Shown here piece after piece: positions 17,901-25,742 of a stretch of DNA of 42,043 bases. Where the stretch lies: contig MNEF01000022.1 of NCBI GenBank assembly GCA_001917535.1, positions 1 through 42,043 on the forward strand, read 5' to 3'. This DNA comes from Candidatus Rokubacteria bacterium 13_1_40CM_69_27. GTDB taxonomy: Bacteria; Methylomirabilota; Methylomirabilia; Rokubacteriales; CSP1-6. Both the position numbers and the translations under genes were made by a program. The notes beneath the pieces were generated by a model that did not search any database, was not told the origin of the DNA, and saw nothing but the letters and a program-made list of their open reading frames with translations. Each line of letters begins with the position of its first letter. The first letter of the stretch is position 1.

Positions 17901-18200
17901 GTGGCGGGCATCGAAGAGATCGCGCGTGAGCCACGCGCTCCACCAGCCGCCGGCGAACCCGCCCCCGGAGACCGTCGAGAGGTAGTCGAAGATCCGGAGC
18001 AGCTTCAGGCCATGCAGGCCCTGGAGCAGCCCCAGGCAGAACGTCGCGCTGCGGATGCCGCTTCCGGACAGCGCCAGGCCGACGAGAGTCTGCTTCGGCG
18101 CCACGTCCTCCCGGACGTACTGCTGTTGCCGGCGGCGCTCGATCTCCTCCAGCTCGCGGACGAAGACCTCCGGAAAGGTCCGGGGGCGATCGACATGCAT
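14940..18200 (-). CDS. Very large membrane-embedded patatin-like phospholipase
   Basis: The ATG at 18200 overlaps the binding-protein stop (TAATG), so translation is coupled. The product is 1086 residues. The N-terminal patatin half has the oxyanion region LALSGSGIRSATFCLGLLQG (about 42-61) and the nucleophile motif STVSGGGFAGG with Ser78. The catalytic Asp is in TDGGHFDNTGLYSLVERGC (Asp897). About 600 residues of mostly hydrophobic sequence with many predicted TMs (roughly 270-720) separate the two halves of the catalytic dyad. This layout fits a known but poorly studied class of long patatin-like membrane proteins. Activity as a lipid acyl hydrolase is inferred from the dyad. A place inside a peptide-transport operon is unusual. 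Confidence 0.85.
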   Translation of the reverse strand: MHVDRPRTFPEVFVRELEEIERRRQQQYVREDVAPKQTLVGLALSGSGIRSATFCLGLLQGLHGLKLLRIFDYLSTVSGGGFAGGWWSAWLTRDLFDARHIADPLRLAPTLVNDRLISRAVLSEVNLRDMLVRELNTLAERRNLWERAPFAGLSEAEELQAQAGRLSRSELRHRNVRLLRLRYPKELPEPFPPLLFPDREAIEPKRSPDYLNDAMPEGALAAGADPIHHLRLFSNYLTPRKGLLSADTWRAVATVSRNLVLTWFVLIPVLLGVVLLGQLYFVAQPFDIGVVRDFVTPPGTGGAADWSVILGRAWTAARVVGAVLVLLVVVTVLWMRFNNAGSPLTHDLSLAALALMIVGAMVIALPQRDGCGGLTECLRGLGESSPISAADLCLALLTAVAAALIWWRVVRLPRSNLAPSETARRKQIQSTQATRWHGWLLTTWVAATAVLVFAGFAHEAAAGVVQALSTLNLKSLGAALTVASTIAGTIFTALKLAPTGGGEAKGRTGAALPSRIVFALTPSLVLLLLGAAAACLTHTALAGVLVDPDVDLTVLTFEAMVGVGLCLVFAAYEAATGEGWRKWVLPGLCAALAGIALVTAGHALAFATDAPFFTSAIGTHGFALAFLLEFLAAAVVLVATGQWQRSENGRVLSLARFGGASLAALFLIAFRLADLPPVDDDRRLQWTALYAAVGLLTLIGSWVVALGWMADPNALSLHTFYRARLVRGYLGASNWKRNIERTEITDAVEGDDIALRALENCAHGGPYHLVNTTLNLVGGRDLSAAQRHAASFVLSKLYCGSVRTGYRETEEYMAGELTLGAAIAASGAAVSPEMGARTPSAALAMLLTLLNVRLGFWAPAPHRHHWRLPQARVWPYYVLRESLSQTTDLSSYCYLTDGGHFDNTGLYSLVERGCRFIVLVDNGADPQPDFEDLGDAIRRCRIDFEAEIDLDVSGFQPDGRPAPRHSVVGTVTYSEAHASQLGWPPGSDLTGSIVWFKPALVADEPADVRQYGLQHPVFPQQSTADQWFDEAQFESYRKLGQFCAEQAFAPARAALQRDGRLGDEQRLAAEDVRALFEGMRAGAGIS

Positions 18201-19771
18201 TATGGCTTCGTGCTCACCAGCTCGTCCAGGTTCAGCTCGTACATCACCGTTCCCGGGTTCCACTTGGCGGCCTTCTTCGAGGCCGCGTAAGGCGTGTGGA
18301 GGTAGACGACCGGGAGGCCGAGGTGCTCGGTGCGCAGGCGGACCAGGATGTTGCGGATGAGCGCGTTGACCCGCTCGCGGTCGGTCTGGTGGAGCACCGC
18401 CTCCACCATGGCGTCGATCTCGGGATCGCGCATGCTCGCCGACTTGTTCGACGGGTGCGTGTACTTCTCGACGATCGCGTAGGTGCCGATCCAGTCGCGG
18501 TTGGCGACGTTGTAATAGCCGAGCGCACCCGGCGCGCTCCGGTCGAACCACGCCTTGCGGAAGGCCGGATAGTCGACGGGCACCAGCCGCGCCTGGACGC
18601 CGATCTTCTGCCAGTAACCGGCGATGGCCTCGGCCAGCGTCTTGCCCTCGGAGAGCCCGGGGAGCTGGAAGGCGTAGATGTCGGTGGTGAAGCCGTTGCC
18701 GTAGCCGGCGTCGGCGAGGAGTTTCTTCGCGCGGTTCGGATCGAACGCATAGACGAGGTCGGGCGTGATCTTGAACTTGATGTCGGGAAACGCCCACGAA
18801 AGCCCGAAGGGCACCGAGGCCGGCTCGGCCATGCCGCCGAAAATGGTGGCGGCGATCTCCCGGCGGTCGAGGGCCAGGTTCAGCGCCTCGCGCACGCGCT
18901 TGTCTCTGAGCGGCGTCTGGTCCCAGGGCTGGATCCACCAGCCGTCGATGTGGGCATCCTCCTTCCGCACGTGGATGGTGAAGCCCGCCTGCTGCACTTC
19001 CCTCATGCGGTCGCGGCTGACCTCGACGATGTCGGCCTCGCCACGGCGGAGCATGGCGATGCGCGTGGTCTCCTCCGGTACGATCTTGAACGTGACGGTC
19101 TTGAAGCGGGGCACGCCGACCCGCCAATGGGGCGCGGGCACGGCTTCGACCTTGATGTGCGAGCCCGACACCTGCTCGGCGAAGCGGTAGGGACCGCTGC
19201 CGACGGGGGCGCGGACCAGGACGTCATCGCCCTTGCTCTCGAGATATTTCTTGGGCAGGATCATTCCCTCCGTCGACAGCACGCGGGAGAGGTACGACGG
19301 GATGATGACGGTCGGCTCCTTGGTGACGATCACGACGCGATCGGGCGCCGGCGTCTCGATGTCCTTCACGAGCTGGCGCAGGGTGCCGGCGTAGCCGGTG
19401 GTCGAGCGTTTGCCCATCGCCCGAGTGATGCTGAACTTGACGTCCTCGGAGGTCAGCTCGTCGCCGTTGTGGAACTTGACGCCCTTGCGCAGGTGGAACG
19501 TCCAGCGCGTGGAGTCGGGCGAGGCCTCCCACCGCCAGGCGATGCCGCCGTCGCGGGAGAGCTGGCCGGTGGGCGTCACCCCGACGAGGTAGTCGAACAT
19601 CAGCGAGAGGTAGAACTTCCCGATGTGGCCGCCCAGCACCGGGTCGAGCGTCTCCGTCGAGAGGCTCGACAGCGCCACGGTGAGCTCCCCGGCGGGCTGG
19701 GCCGCCACCGGGGTCACCACGGCCAGAGACAGCAGCAGGAGCCAGGCGGCGCGAGAGAGATGTCGCTTCAT
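18200..19771 (-). CDS. Dipeptide-type ABC substrate-binding protein
   Basis: A 523-residue SBP family 5 protein with a signal peptide (LLLLSLAVVTPVAAQ). Its landmarks are LRKGVKFHNGDELTSEDVKF (about residue 95), APVGSGPYRFAEQ (about 190) and VREALNLALDRREIAATIFG (about 295). It is the third gene of the minus-strand operon, after dppB and dppC, so the gene order is permease-permease-receptor rather than the receptor-first order of the other clusters. It ends with TAATG shared with the patatin start. Ligand unknown. Confidence 0.92.
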   Translation of the reverse strand: MKRHLSRAAWLLLLSLAVVTPVAAQPAGELTVALSSLSTETLDPVLGGHIGKFYLSLMFDYLVGVTPTGQLSRDGGIAWRWEASPDSTRWTFHLRKGVKFHNGDELTSEDVKFSITRAMGKRSTTGYAGTLRQLVKDIETPAPDRVVIVTKEPTVIIPSYLSRVLSTEGMILPKKYLESKGDDVLVRAPVGSGPYRFAEQVSGSHIKVEAVPAPHWRVGVPRFKTVTFKIVPEETTRIAMLRRGEADIVEVSRDRMREVQQAGFTIHVRKEDAHIDGWWIQPWDQTPLRDKRVREALNLALDRREIAATIFGGMAEPASVPFGLSWAFPDIKFKITPDLVYAFDPNRAKKLLADAGYGNGFTTDIYAFQLPGLSEGKTLAEAIAGYWQKIGVQARLVPVDYPAFRKAWFDRSAPGALGYYNVANRDWIGTYAIVEKYTHPSNKSASMRDPEIDAMVEAVLHQTDRERVNALIRNILVRLRTEHLGLPVVYLHTPYAASKKAAKWNPGTVMYELNLDELVSTKP

Positions 19772-19789
19772 GACGTGCTCCTTTCGGCC

Positions 19790-20626
19790 TCAGAGTTGAC
19801 GGAGCTTGGGGTCGAGCACGTCGCGCAGCCAGTCGCCGAATAGGTTGAAGGCGAGGACCACGAGCAGGATCGCCACGCCGGGAAAGAATGAGACCCACCA
19901 GGCGCTCGTGACGAACTCGCGACCTTCGGCCACCATCGACCCCCAGGCCGGTGTCGGCGGCGGGATCCCCGCCCCCAGGAAGGACAGCGCGGCCTCCACG
20001 ATGATGACATAGCCGATCTGCAGGCTCACCAGGACGATGAGCGTGTGGGCGGTGTTGGGAAAGAGGTGGACGGCGATGATGCGCAGGGCCGAGCAGCCCA
20101 TGGCCCGGGCCATGGTGATGAAGTCGCGCTCCATCAGCGAGACCACCTCGCCGTAGATCACCCGGGCGTAGCGCGCCCACAGGATGACGGCGATGGCGAT
20201 GACGACGTTCAGGAAGCGGGGGCCCATCGTCACCGCGAGGACCAGCGCCAGCAGGATGATCGGGAAGGCCAGGGTGGCGTCGGTGGCGCGCATCAGCACC
20301 CCGCCCACCCGCCCGCGATGGTAGCCGGCCAGGAGGCCGATGCCGGCGCCGGCCAGGGCCGACACCGCCACGGTGACCACGCCGGCCGCCAGCGACACAC
20401 GGGTGCCGTAGATGATGCGGGAGAGCAGGTCGCGCCCCAGCCGGTCGGTGCCCAGCGGATGCTGCCAGGACCCGCCCGCGAGCCAGGCCGGCGGCGTGAA
20501 GCGCGCGCGCAGGTGCTGCTCGTAGGGGTCGTCGGGGCTCAACACGTCGGCGAAGATCGCCACCAGCACGAAGAGGACGATGACCAGCGCGGGGCCGACG
20601 GGCAGACGTCGCATCGGTCCCGTCAT
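19790..20626 (-). CDS. Dipeptide-type ABC permease, DppC family
   Basis: The ATG at 20626 overlaps the dppB stop (ATGA), which fixes the start. A long open frame upstream is only a shadow of dppB. The 278-residue permease shows a first TM (PALVIVLFVLVAIFADVL), the OppC motif HPLGTDRLGRDLLSRIIYGT, and the EAA loop RDFITMARAMGCSALRIIAV. It ends LRDVLDPKLRQL. Length is normal. It partners the DppB-type protein encoded immediately upstream. Confidence 0.92.
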   Translation of the reverse strand: MTGPMRRLPVGPALVIVLFVLVAIFADVLSPDDPYEQHLRARFTPPAWLAGGSWQHPLGTDRLGRDLLSRIIYGTRVSLAAGVVTVAVSALAGAGIGLLAGYHRGRVGGVLMRATDATLAFPIILLALVLAVTMGPRFLNVVIAIAVILWARYARVIYGEVVSLMERDFITMARAMGCSALRIIAVHLFPNTAHTLIVLVSLQIGYVIIVEAALSFLGAGIPPPTPAWGSMVAEGREFVTSAWWVSFFPGVAILLVVLAFNLFGDWLRDVLDPKLRQL

Positions 20627-21540
20627 CCGTAGCGGATCCGCGGGTCGAGGTAGACGTAGAGGAGGTCCACGGTGAAGTTCGCGACCACCACGACCAGCGC
20701 GGTGACCAGCACCACCGCCTGGATCACCGGGAAGTCGCGCGCGGTGATCGCCTCGTAGGCCAGGCGCCCCATGCCCGGCCACGCGAATACGGTCTCGACG
20801 ACGATCGCGGTGGTGACGAGGATGGCGAAGTATACGCCGGCGAAGGTGACGACCGGGATGAGCGCGTTCCGGAGCGCGTGGCGCCACACGACGCCGGCCT
20901 CGGGCACACCCTTGGCCCGCGCCGTCCGCACGAAGTCGGAGTCCAGCACCTCGAGGAGCGACGAGCGGAGCAGCCGCATGATGCCGGCCAGCACGAACCA
21001 GGCGAGCGTGAACGCGGGCATGACATAGTGGGAGAGGTCGCCCGTGCCTCCGGCCGGCAGCCACTGCAGGCGCCCGGCCACGACCTCGATCAGGACGATC
21101 CCCAGCCAGAAGGTCGGCAGGGCCTGGCCCAGCGTCGCCACGATCTTGGCGGCGCGGTCGAGCGCCCGGTCGCGGTGGACGGCGGCCAGGACGCCCAGCG
21201 GAAAGGCGAGGGCGAGGCTCAGGGCCATGGAGACGGCGGCGAGCGCGAGCGAGTTCGGAAAGCGCTCCCACAGGAGGTCCACCACCGGACGCCGGACCCG
21301 CAGCGAGATGCCGAAGTCTCCCCTGACGGCGTTGGCGATGAACTTCACGTACTGGACGGAGAGCGGCAGGTCGAGGCCGAGATAGTGCCGCGCGTTCTCG
21401 TAGTCTTCCTGGGTGGCGCCGAGCGGCAGCACGAGGCTCAGGGGATCGCCGGTGGCCCGCGCGAGCAGGAACACCATGAGCGACAGGACGAGCAGCGTCA
21501 CGACCGACTGAACGATCCGGGTGAGGACGAACCGTCTCAC
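20623..21540 (-). CDS. Dipeptide-type ABC permease, DppB family
   Basis: A 305-residue permease starting at GTG; it is the first gene of the five-gene operon. The start RFVLTRIVQSVVTLLVLSLM is the usual DppB first helix. A periplasmic segment (GLDLPLSVQYVKFIANAVRG), further TMs and the EAA loop SDFVRTARAKGVPEAGVVWR precede the terminal YLDPRIRYG. A good promoter lies about 36-64 bp upstream on the same strand. The Shine-Dalgarno is weak. Confidence 0.92.
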   Translation of the reverse strand: MRRFVLTRIVQSVVTLLVLSLMVFLLARATGDPLSLVLPLGATQEDYENARHYLGLDLPLSVQYVKFIANAVRGDFGISLRVRRPVVDLLWERFPNSLALAAVSMALSLALAFPLGVLAAVHRDRALDRAAKIVATLGQALPTFWLGIVLIEVVAGRLQWLPAGGTGDLSHYVMPAFTLAWFVLAGIMRLLRSSLLEVLDSDFVRTARAKGVPEAGVVWRHALRNALIPVVTFAGVYFAILVTTAIVVETVFAWPGMGRLAYEAITARDFPVIQAVVLVTALVVVVANFTVDLLYVYLDPRIRYG

Positions 21541-21575
21541 AGCCTGCTGATGAGCGCCGGGATCAAGGTGCCGTA

Positions 21576-21604
21576 AGTTTAGGTGGGAGCCACGGCACGG
21601 TCAA
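21576..21604 (-). promoter_or_regulatory. Promoter of the dppB-dppC-SBP-patatin operon
   Basis: On the minus strand, TTGACC (21604-21599) and TAAACT (21581-21576) are exactly 17 bp apart, matching five and four of six sigma-70 consensus bases. Transcription would begin near 21569, leaving a leader of about 29 bases before the GTG at 21540. This is among the best promoter-like sequences in the window. Confidence 0.6.
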
Positions 21605-21640
21605 AGGGGCGGTGGACGGAAGCGAGGGGCCGGGCGGCCG

Positions 21641-21865
21641 CTAGGACGCGAGGCGGAGACCGGAACGGATCTCGAACAGCTCCTGGTCGAGGAGCGATCC
21701 GTTGGGGATCCGGCTCAGGCTGCCGCAGAAGCGGCAGTGGATGAACGCCGGCTCCCGCGCGACGAAGGTGCTGCCGCACTTGGCGCAGCCACCGGTTGGG
21801 GGGCGGTGCGCCCGTGCGCGCCAGAGCGGCACGACCTTGGCCGTGGGGACCACCGGTCTTTTCAT
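21641..21865 (-). CDS. Small zinc-ribbon protein
   Basis: From the ATG at 21865 the frame encodes 74 residues. The basic N-terminus leads into CAKCG, then 13 residues, then CRFCG, the two CxxC knuckles of a zinc ribbon (about residues 27-48). A short acidic/hydrophobic tail follows (LLDQELFEIRSGLRLAS). The frame continues upstream, but those codons look non-coding. There is a TAGAAT box just upstream on this strand and no good ribosome binding site, so a leaderless message is possible. Metal binding is inferred from the cysteines; the biological role is unknown. Confidence 0.5.
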   Translation of the reverse strand: MKRPVVPTAKVVPLWRARAHRPPTGGCAKCGSTFVAREPAFIHCRFCGSLSRIPNGSLLDQELFEIRSGLRLAS

Positions 21866-21972
21866 CAGGACTTTTATTCTACACATCTGGAGCCGCGAAT
21901 CCACTCCGTTGCGTTGGCGACCGACTCGTTGTATCTCCTTGGCAGTCCAGCCGCACCCGAAAGGAGCCTCCG

Positions 21973-23838
21973 ATGATCCGCCGACCGCCTCCGTACGCCC
22001 CGTCAGGTGTCGCTCTCGCCTTCGTCCTCGCGCTCGTGATCGCGGCGCCATCGTGGGGCGACCGGCCTCAGGAGACGCCCGGGGTCCCGCCGGGCACGCA
22101 GCTACCGGGAACCGCGCAGGCGCCCGCGGACGCGGGGCCGCCGTCGTGGACGGGCAAGGCGTTCCGGGAGGGCGTGGTGGCGGTGTCGCACCCGCTCGCG
22201 GCCGAGGCGGGAGCGAGGATACTCGAAAACGGTGGCAACGCGATCGACGCCGCGGCCGCCGTCCAGTTCGCGCTGAACGTCGTCGAGCCGCAGTTCTCCG
22301 GCATCGGCGGCGGCGGCTTCATGATGATCCATCTTGCGAAGACGAACGAGACGTTCGCGGTGGAGTCGCGGGAAAAGGCGCCGGCGGCGGCGACCCCCGA
22401 TATGTTCGTCGCCACGGGATCGGACTTCACCGGGGCTTCGACGAGCGGGATCTCCGTGGGCCTTCCCGGGACCCTTCTCGGCGTCGCGACCGCGCTCCGC
22501 AATTGGGGGACGATCTCCCTCGGGCAAGCGCTGGCACCGGCGATCACGCTGGCGGAGCAGGGCTTCGCGATCAACCGCTTCCTCGCCGCCGACAGCGCCA
22601 GCTTCCGCACGACGCTCCAGCCGGAGACGCACGCCCTCTTCCGCCGCCCCGACGGGACGCCGCTCCAGGAGGGAGACCTGCTCGTCCAGCCGGACCTCGC
22701 CAGGACCTTCCGCCTCATCGCGGCCCAGGGGCCCGACGTCTTCTACCGCGGCGAGATCTCCCACGCGATCGTCGCCGCCCAGCAGCGGACGCAGATCGGG
22801 CCGACCGGCGTGGGCCGGATGACGCTCGCCGACCTCGACCAGTACAACGTCAAGATCCGCCAGCCGATCACCGGCGACTATCGCGGCTTCACCCTGGCCT
22901 CGATGTCCCCGCCCTCGTCGGGCGCCCTGACCATCATCCAGATGCTGAAGATGCTGGAGCGTTTTCCGCTCGGCGACGCCACGCAAGGCTTCGGCTTCGG
23001 CGGCACCAGGACGCTCCACGTCATGATCGAGGCGATGCGGCTCGCCTTCGCCGACCGGGCGGTCTGGATGGGCGACGAGGACTTCGTGCACGTGCCGAAG
23101 ATCGGTCTGCTCGCCAAGCCGTACGTCGACTCCCGGGCGGCCAAGATCAGCCTCGCCAGCCGGATGGCGACCCCGGCCGCCGGCAACCCCCTCCCCTTCG
23201 ATGCGGCGCGGGGGCCGCGCCGCCTGATGCTGGCGGCGGCGTTGACCGAGCACCCGGGCCACACGACGCACTTCGCGATCGTCGACAAGTGGGGGAACAT
23301 CGTGTCCTACACGACGACCATCGAGCAGGGGTGGGGAACGGGCATCATGGTCCCCGGCTACGGCTTCCTGCTCAACAACGAGCTGACCGACTTCAACTTC
23401 GTGCCGAATGTCGCCACCGGGAATCCCGGCGCCAACGACGTGGCGCCCTTCAAGCGGCCGCGCAGCAGCATGTCGCCGAGCATCCTGCTCAGGAACGGCA
23501 CGCCGATCGCGGCCTACGGCTCGCCCGGCGGCGCCACCATCATCAATAGCGTCCTCAACATCACGCTCGACCTCATCGACCACGGCATGACGATCCAGCA
23601 GGCGATCGACGCCCCCCGGATCTCGGTCACGAGCGCGGGCGGCTTCGTCTCGCGGGAGGCAGGCTTCAGCGATGCCGCCATCGCCGGCCTTCAGGCGCTC
23701 GGCCACTCCGTCGGCAGCCCGGCGCCGATCGGGTCGGTGCAGGCGGTGGTGATCGATCTGCAGACCGGCAAGCAGTACGGTGGCGCCGACTCCCGCCGGG
23801 AGGGGACGGTCATCGGTCTGCCGAGGCCGCGGAACTAG
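21973..23838 (+). CDS. ggt: Gamma-glutamyltransferase (GGT)
   Basis: This 621-residue precursor starts at an ATG after AAGGAG and has a signal peptide (VALAFVLALVIAAPSWGD), so it acts in the periplasm. GGT transfers or hydrolyses the gamma-glutamyl group of glutathione and related compounds. It self-cleaves before a threonine nucleophile, here Thr431 in the HTTHFAIVDKWGN motif. Other family marks are ENGGNAIDAAAAVQFALNVV, SREKAP with the substrate-binding Arg133, the MSPPSSGA loop and GYGFLLNNELTDF. All key residues are present and length is normal. Downstream genes for an NMT1-like protein, a TAXI binding protein and an aldo/keto reductase follow closely. Confidence 0.95.
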   Translation: MIRRPPPYAPSGVALAFVLALVIAAPSWGDRPQETPGVPPGTQLPGTAQAPADAGPPSWTGKAFREGVVAVSHPLAAEAGARILENGGNAIDAAAAVQFALNVVEPQFSGIGGGGFMMIHLAKTNETFAVESREKAPAAATPDMFVATGSDFTGASTSGISVGLPGTLLGVATALRNWGTISLGQALAPAITLAEQGFAINRFLAADSASFRTTLQPETHALFRRPDGTPLQEGDLLVQPDLARTFRLIAAQGPDVFYRGEISHAIVAAQQRTQIGPTGVGRMTLADLDQYNVKIRQPITGDYRGFTLASMSPPSSGALTIIQMLKMLERFPLGDATQGFGFGGTRTLHVMIEAMRLAFADRAVWMGDEDFVHVPKIGLLAKPYVDSRAAKISLASRMATPAAGNPLPFDAARGPRRLMLAAALTEHPGHTTHFAIVDKWGNIVSYTTTIEQGWGTGIMVPGYGFLLNNELTDFNFVPNVATGNPGANDVAPFKRPRSSMSPSILLRNGTPIAAYGSPGGATIINSVLNITLDLIDHGMTIQQAIDAPRISVTSAGGFVSREAGFSDAAIAGLQALGHSVGSPAPIGSVQAVVIDLQTGKQYGGADSRREGTVIGLPRPRN

Positions 23839-23869
23839 CGCCGGCGCTCCCGGCTCAGGAGGGCACGCC

Positions 23870-24754
23870 ATGACACGTCAGGCCGAACGCACGCGGGTCA
23901 AGATCGTTCCACATTTCATGCGGCTCCAGGAGTGGATCGCGCTGCAGGAAGGCTACTTCGAGGCCGAGGGGCTCGAGCCCGAGCTGCTCGACGACGTCAT
24001 GCACCGCGTGAGCGGGCACCGGGGCGACGCCTACAAGACCCGGCCCCAAGACACGCCCTTCGTCGAGGGCACCCTGGTCGCCAACTCCGCGTGTCACTGG
24101 GGAAGCGTCTGCAACGCCGGGGCCGGCATGGGCAAGTTCGTGCCCGACGTGTACGGCGTGGCGCGCTTTGGCATCTACGTGGGGCCGGGATCCGCGCGCG
24201 CGCGGCTCAGCGATCTGCGCGGCGTGCCGGTGGGCGTGGGCATCATGGCCGGCAGCCACTTCACCACGCTGCAGACGCTGGAGAAGGTCCTGCCCCGCGA
24301 TCAGATCGTCATCCACAACTACGGCGGGCCGGGACGCCGCCTCCTGGGGTTGCTATCCGGCGAGCTCGAGGCCGCCACGCTGCTGGACCCCGAGATCCCG
24401 ATCGCCGAGATGCGCGGGCTGCGCAAGCTGGCGCTGGCGGAGTTCAAGACGCTCTTCTGGGTTCATGAGCGGCTCGAGCCAAGCATCCTCGCCGCGTACT
24501 TCCGCGCGCTCCGGCGGGCCGACGACGAGCTGCGGGCCCATCCCGGCAAACATCTGCACCTGTGGGCGCGCAACGTGCCGCCGGAGCTGCGCGGCGACCA
24601 CGACTACAGCACCTTCGGCCTGGGCGAGCTGCTGTTCTTCGAGCCGTACACGCAGGCGGAGTTCGAGGAGGCGATCAGGTTCGCGGAGTCGTGGGGCCTG
24701 ACCGGGCACATCCGGAACCGGCGCTACGAGGCCCTGACGATGACGCTCGCATGA
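23870..24754 (+). CDS. NMT1/THI5-like ligand-binding protein without signal peptide
   Basis: A 294-residue protein of the type 2 periplasmic-binding fold, starting 31 bp after ggt with AGGAGGG upstream. It opens directly with a strand (RVKIVPHFMRLQEWIALQEG, then YFEAEGLEPELL), the usual NMT1-like start, and has no signal peptide. Further features are SDLRGVPVGVGIMAGSHFTT (about 117-136) and LLGLLSGELEAATLLDPEIP. The closest architectures I know are NMT1-like and 4,5-dihydroxyphthalate-decarboxylase-like proteins. A cytoplasmic enzyme or sensor is therefore as likely as a transporter subunit. Its stop overlaps the next start (ATGA). Confidence 0.7.
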   Translation: MTRQAERTRVKIVPHFMRLQEWIALQEGYFEAEGLEPELLDDVMHRVSGHRGDAYKTRPQDTPFVEGTLVANSACHWGSVCNAGAGMGKFVPDVYGVARFGIYVGPGSARARLSDLRGVPVGVGIMAGSHFTTLQTLEKVLPRDQIVIHNYGGPGRRLLGLLSGELEAATLLDPEIPIAEMRGLRKLALAEFKTLFWVHERLEPSILAAYFRALRRADDELRAHPGKHLHLWARNVPPELRGDHDYSTFGLGELLFFEPYTQAEFEEAIRFAESWGLTGHIRNRRYEALTMTLA

Positions 24755-25737
24755 CGGCCCTCGCGCTTGTCGCCCTCGCGCTGCTGACGAGCCCGGTGGC
24801 GGCGTGGTGTGATACGGTACGCGAGGTGAGCGCCCCTGCCGCTCAGGCCCACCAGGACGTCGTCAGCCTCGGGACCGCCACGCCGGGCGGCGGCTTTCCC
24901 GTGTACGGCAACGCCGTGGCCGCGAGCGTCAATGAGATCGACCCCACGCTGGACGTCCAGACGCGCCACACCAAGGGCAGCACCGAGAACGTGCCGCTCC
25001 TGGAGGCCGGGCAGCTCGACCTCGCCCTCGTGCAGGGCGAGGTGGCCCACGAGGCCCTCAGCGGCATCGGGCGGCCGCCCGCGAACCTCCTGATCCTCGC
25101 CGCCATGTACTCCTCGCCGGGCATGTTCGTCGTCCGGGGCGACTCGCCGGCGCGGACGATCGGCGACCTCAAGGGCCAGCCGGTCGCCTTCGGCGCCCGC
25201 GGCTCGGGACTCGTCGTCCTCGCGCGGTACGTCCTGGACGGGCTCGGTCTCGACCAGCAGCGGGACTTCCAGGCGGTGCTCCTGGACCAGGCGGCCGACG
25301 GACCGAAGCTGGTGATGGAGGGGCGCGTCGCCGCGCTCTGGGGCGCCGGCGTCGGCTGGCCGGGGTTCGCGCTGGTCGCGCGCGGTCCCGCCGGCGGGCG
25401 CTTCATCGCACCGGACGCGGACGGCATCAAGCGCATCCAGGCCAAGCATCCCTTCCTCAAGGTGATGACGGTCCCGGCCGGCTCCTATCCGGGTCAGGAT
25501 GCGCCGGTCGTGTCGGTGGGATCGTGGAGCTTCATCATGGCGCGCCCGACGCTGCCGGACGAGCTTGCCTACCGGCTCGCCCGGGCGCTCCATCGCGGCG
25601 AGGCGGCGCTGGCCGCGCGTCTGCCCCAGGCGCGCGAGACGACGGCGGCCAACACGGTAGCGGCGGCACCGCGCCTGGAGCTGCTTCACCCGGGCGTGCG
25701 GCGCTACCTGCGCGAGATCGGTCTGCTCCGGCCTTAG
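24751..25737 (+). CDS. TAXI-family TRAP transporter solute-binding protein
   Basis: A 328-residue protein whose ATG overlaps the preceding stop (ATGA). A signal peptide (MTALALVALALLTSPVAAWC) is followed by the TAXI opening LGTATPGGGFPVYGNAVAAS, then HTKGSTENVPLLEAGQLDLA and the IGDLKGQPVAFGARGSG phosphate-loop-like segment. TAXI proteins deliver organic acids or amino acids to TRAP permeases. No TRAP membrane subunit is encoded in this operon; the only one in the window is at 40002. The ligand may relate to products of GGT, but this is inference. Confidence 0.85.
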   Translation: MTALALVALALLTSPVAAWCDTVREVSAPAAQAHQDVVSLGTATPGGGFPVYGNAVAASVNEIDPTLDVQTRHTKGSTENVPLLEAGQLDLALVQGEVAHEALSGIGRPPANLLILAAMYSSPGMFVVRGDSPARTIGDLKGQPVAFGARGSGLVVLARYVLDGLGLDQQRDFQAVLLDQAADGPKLVMEGRVAALWGAGVGWPGFALVARGPAGGRFIAPDADGIKRIQAKHPFLKVMTVPAGSYPGQDAPVVSVGSWSFIMARPTLPDELAYRLARALHRGEAALAARLPQARETTAANTVAAAPRLELLHPGVRRYLREIGLLRP

Positions 25738-25742
25738 GGACG

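Noticed and set aside
15591..18290. 899-codon + strand frame opposite the patatin gene
   Set aside because: Composition is Arg/Gly/Asp-rich without motifs; the minus strand has the patatin dyad and TM segments.
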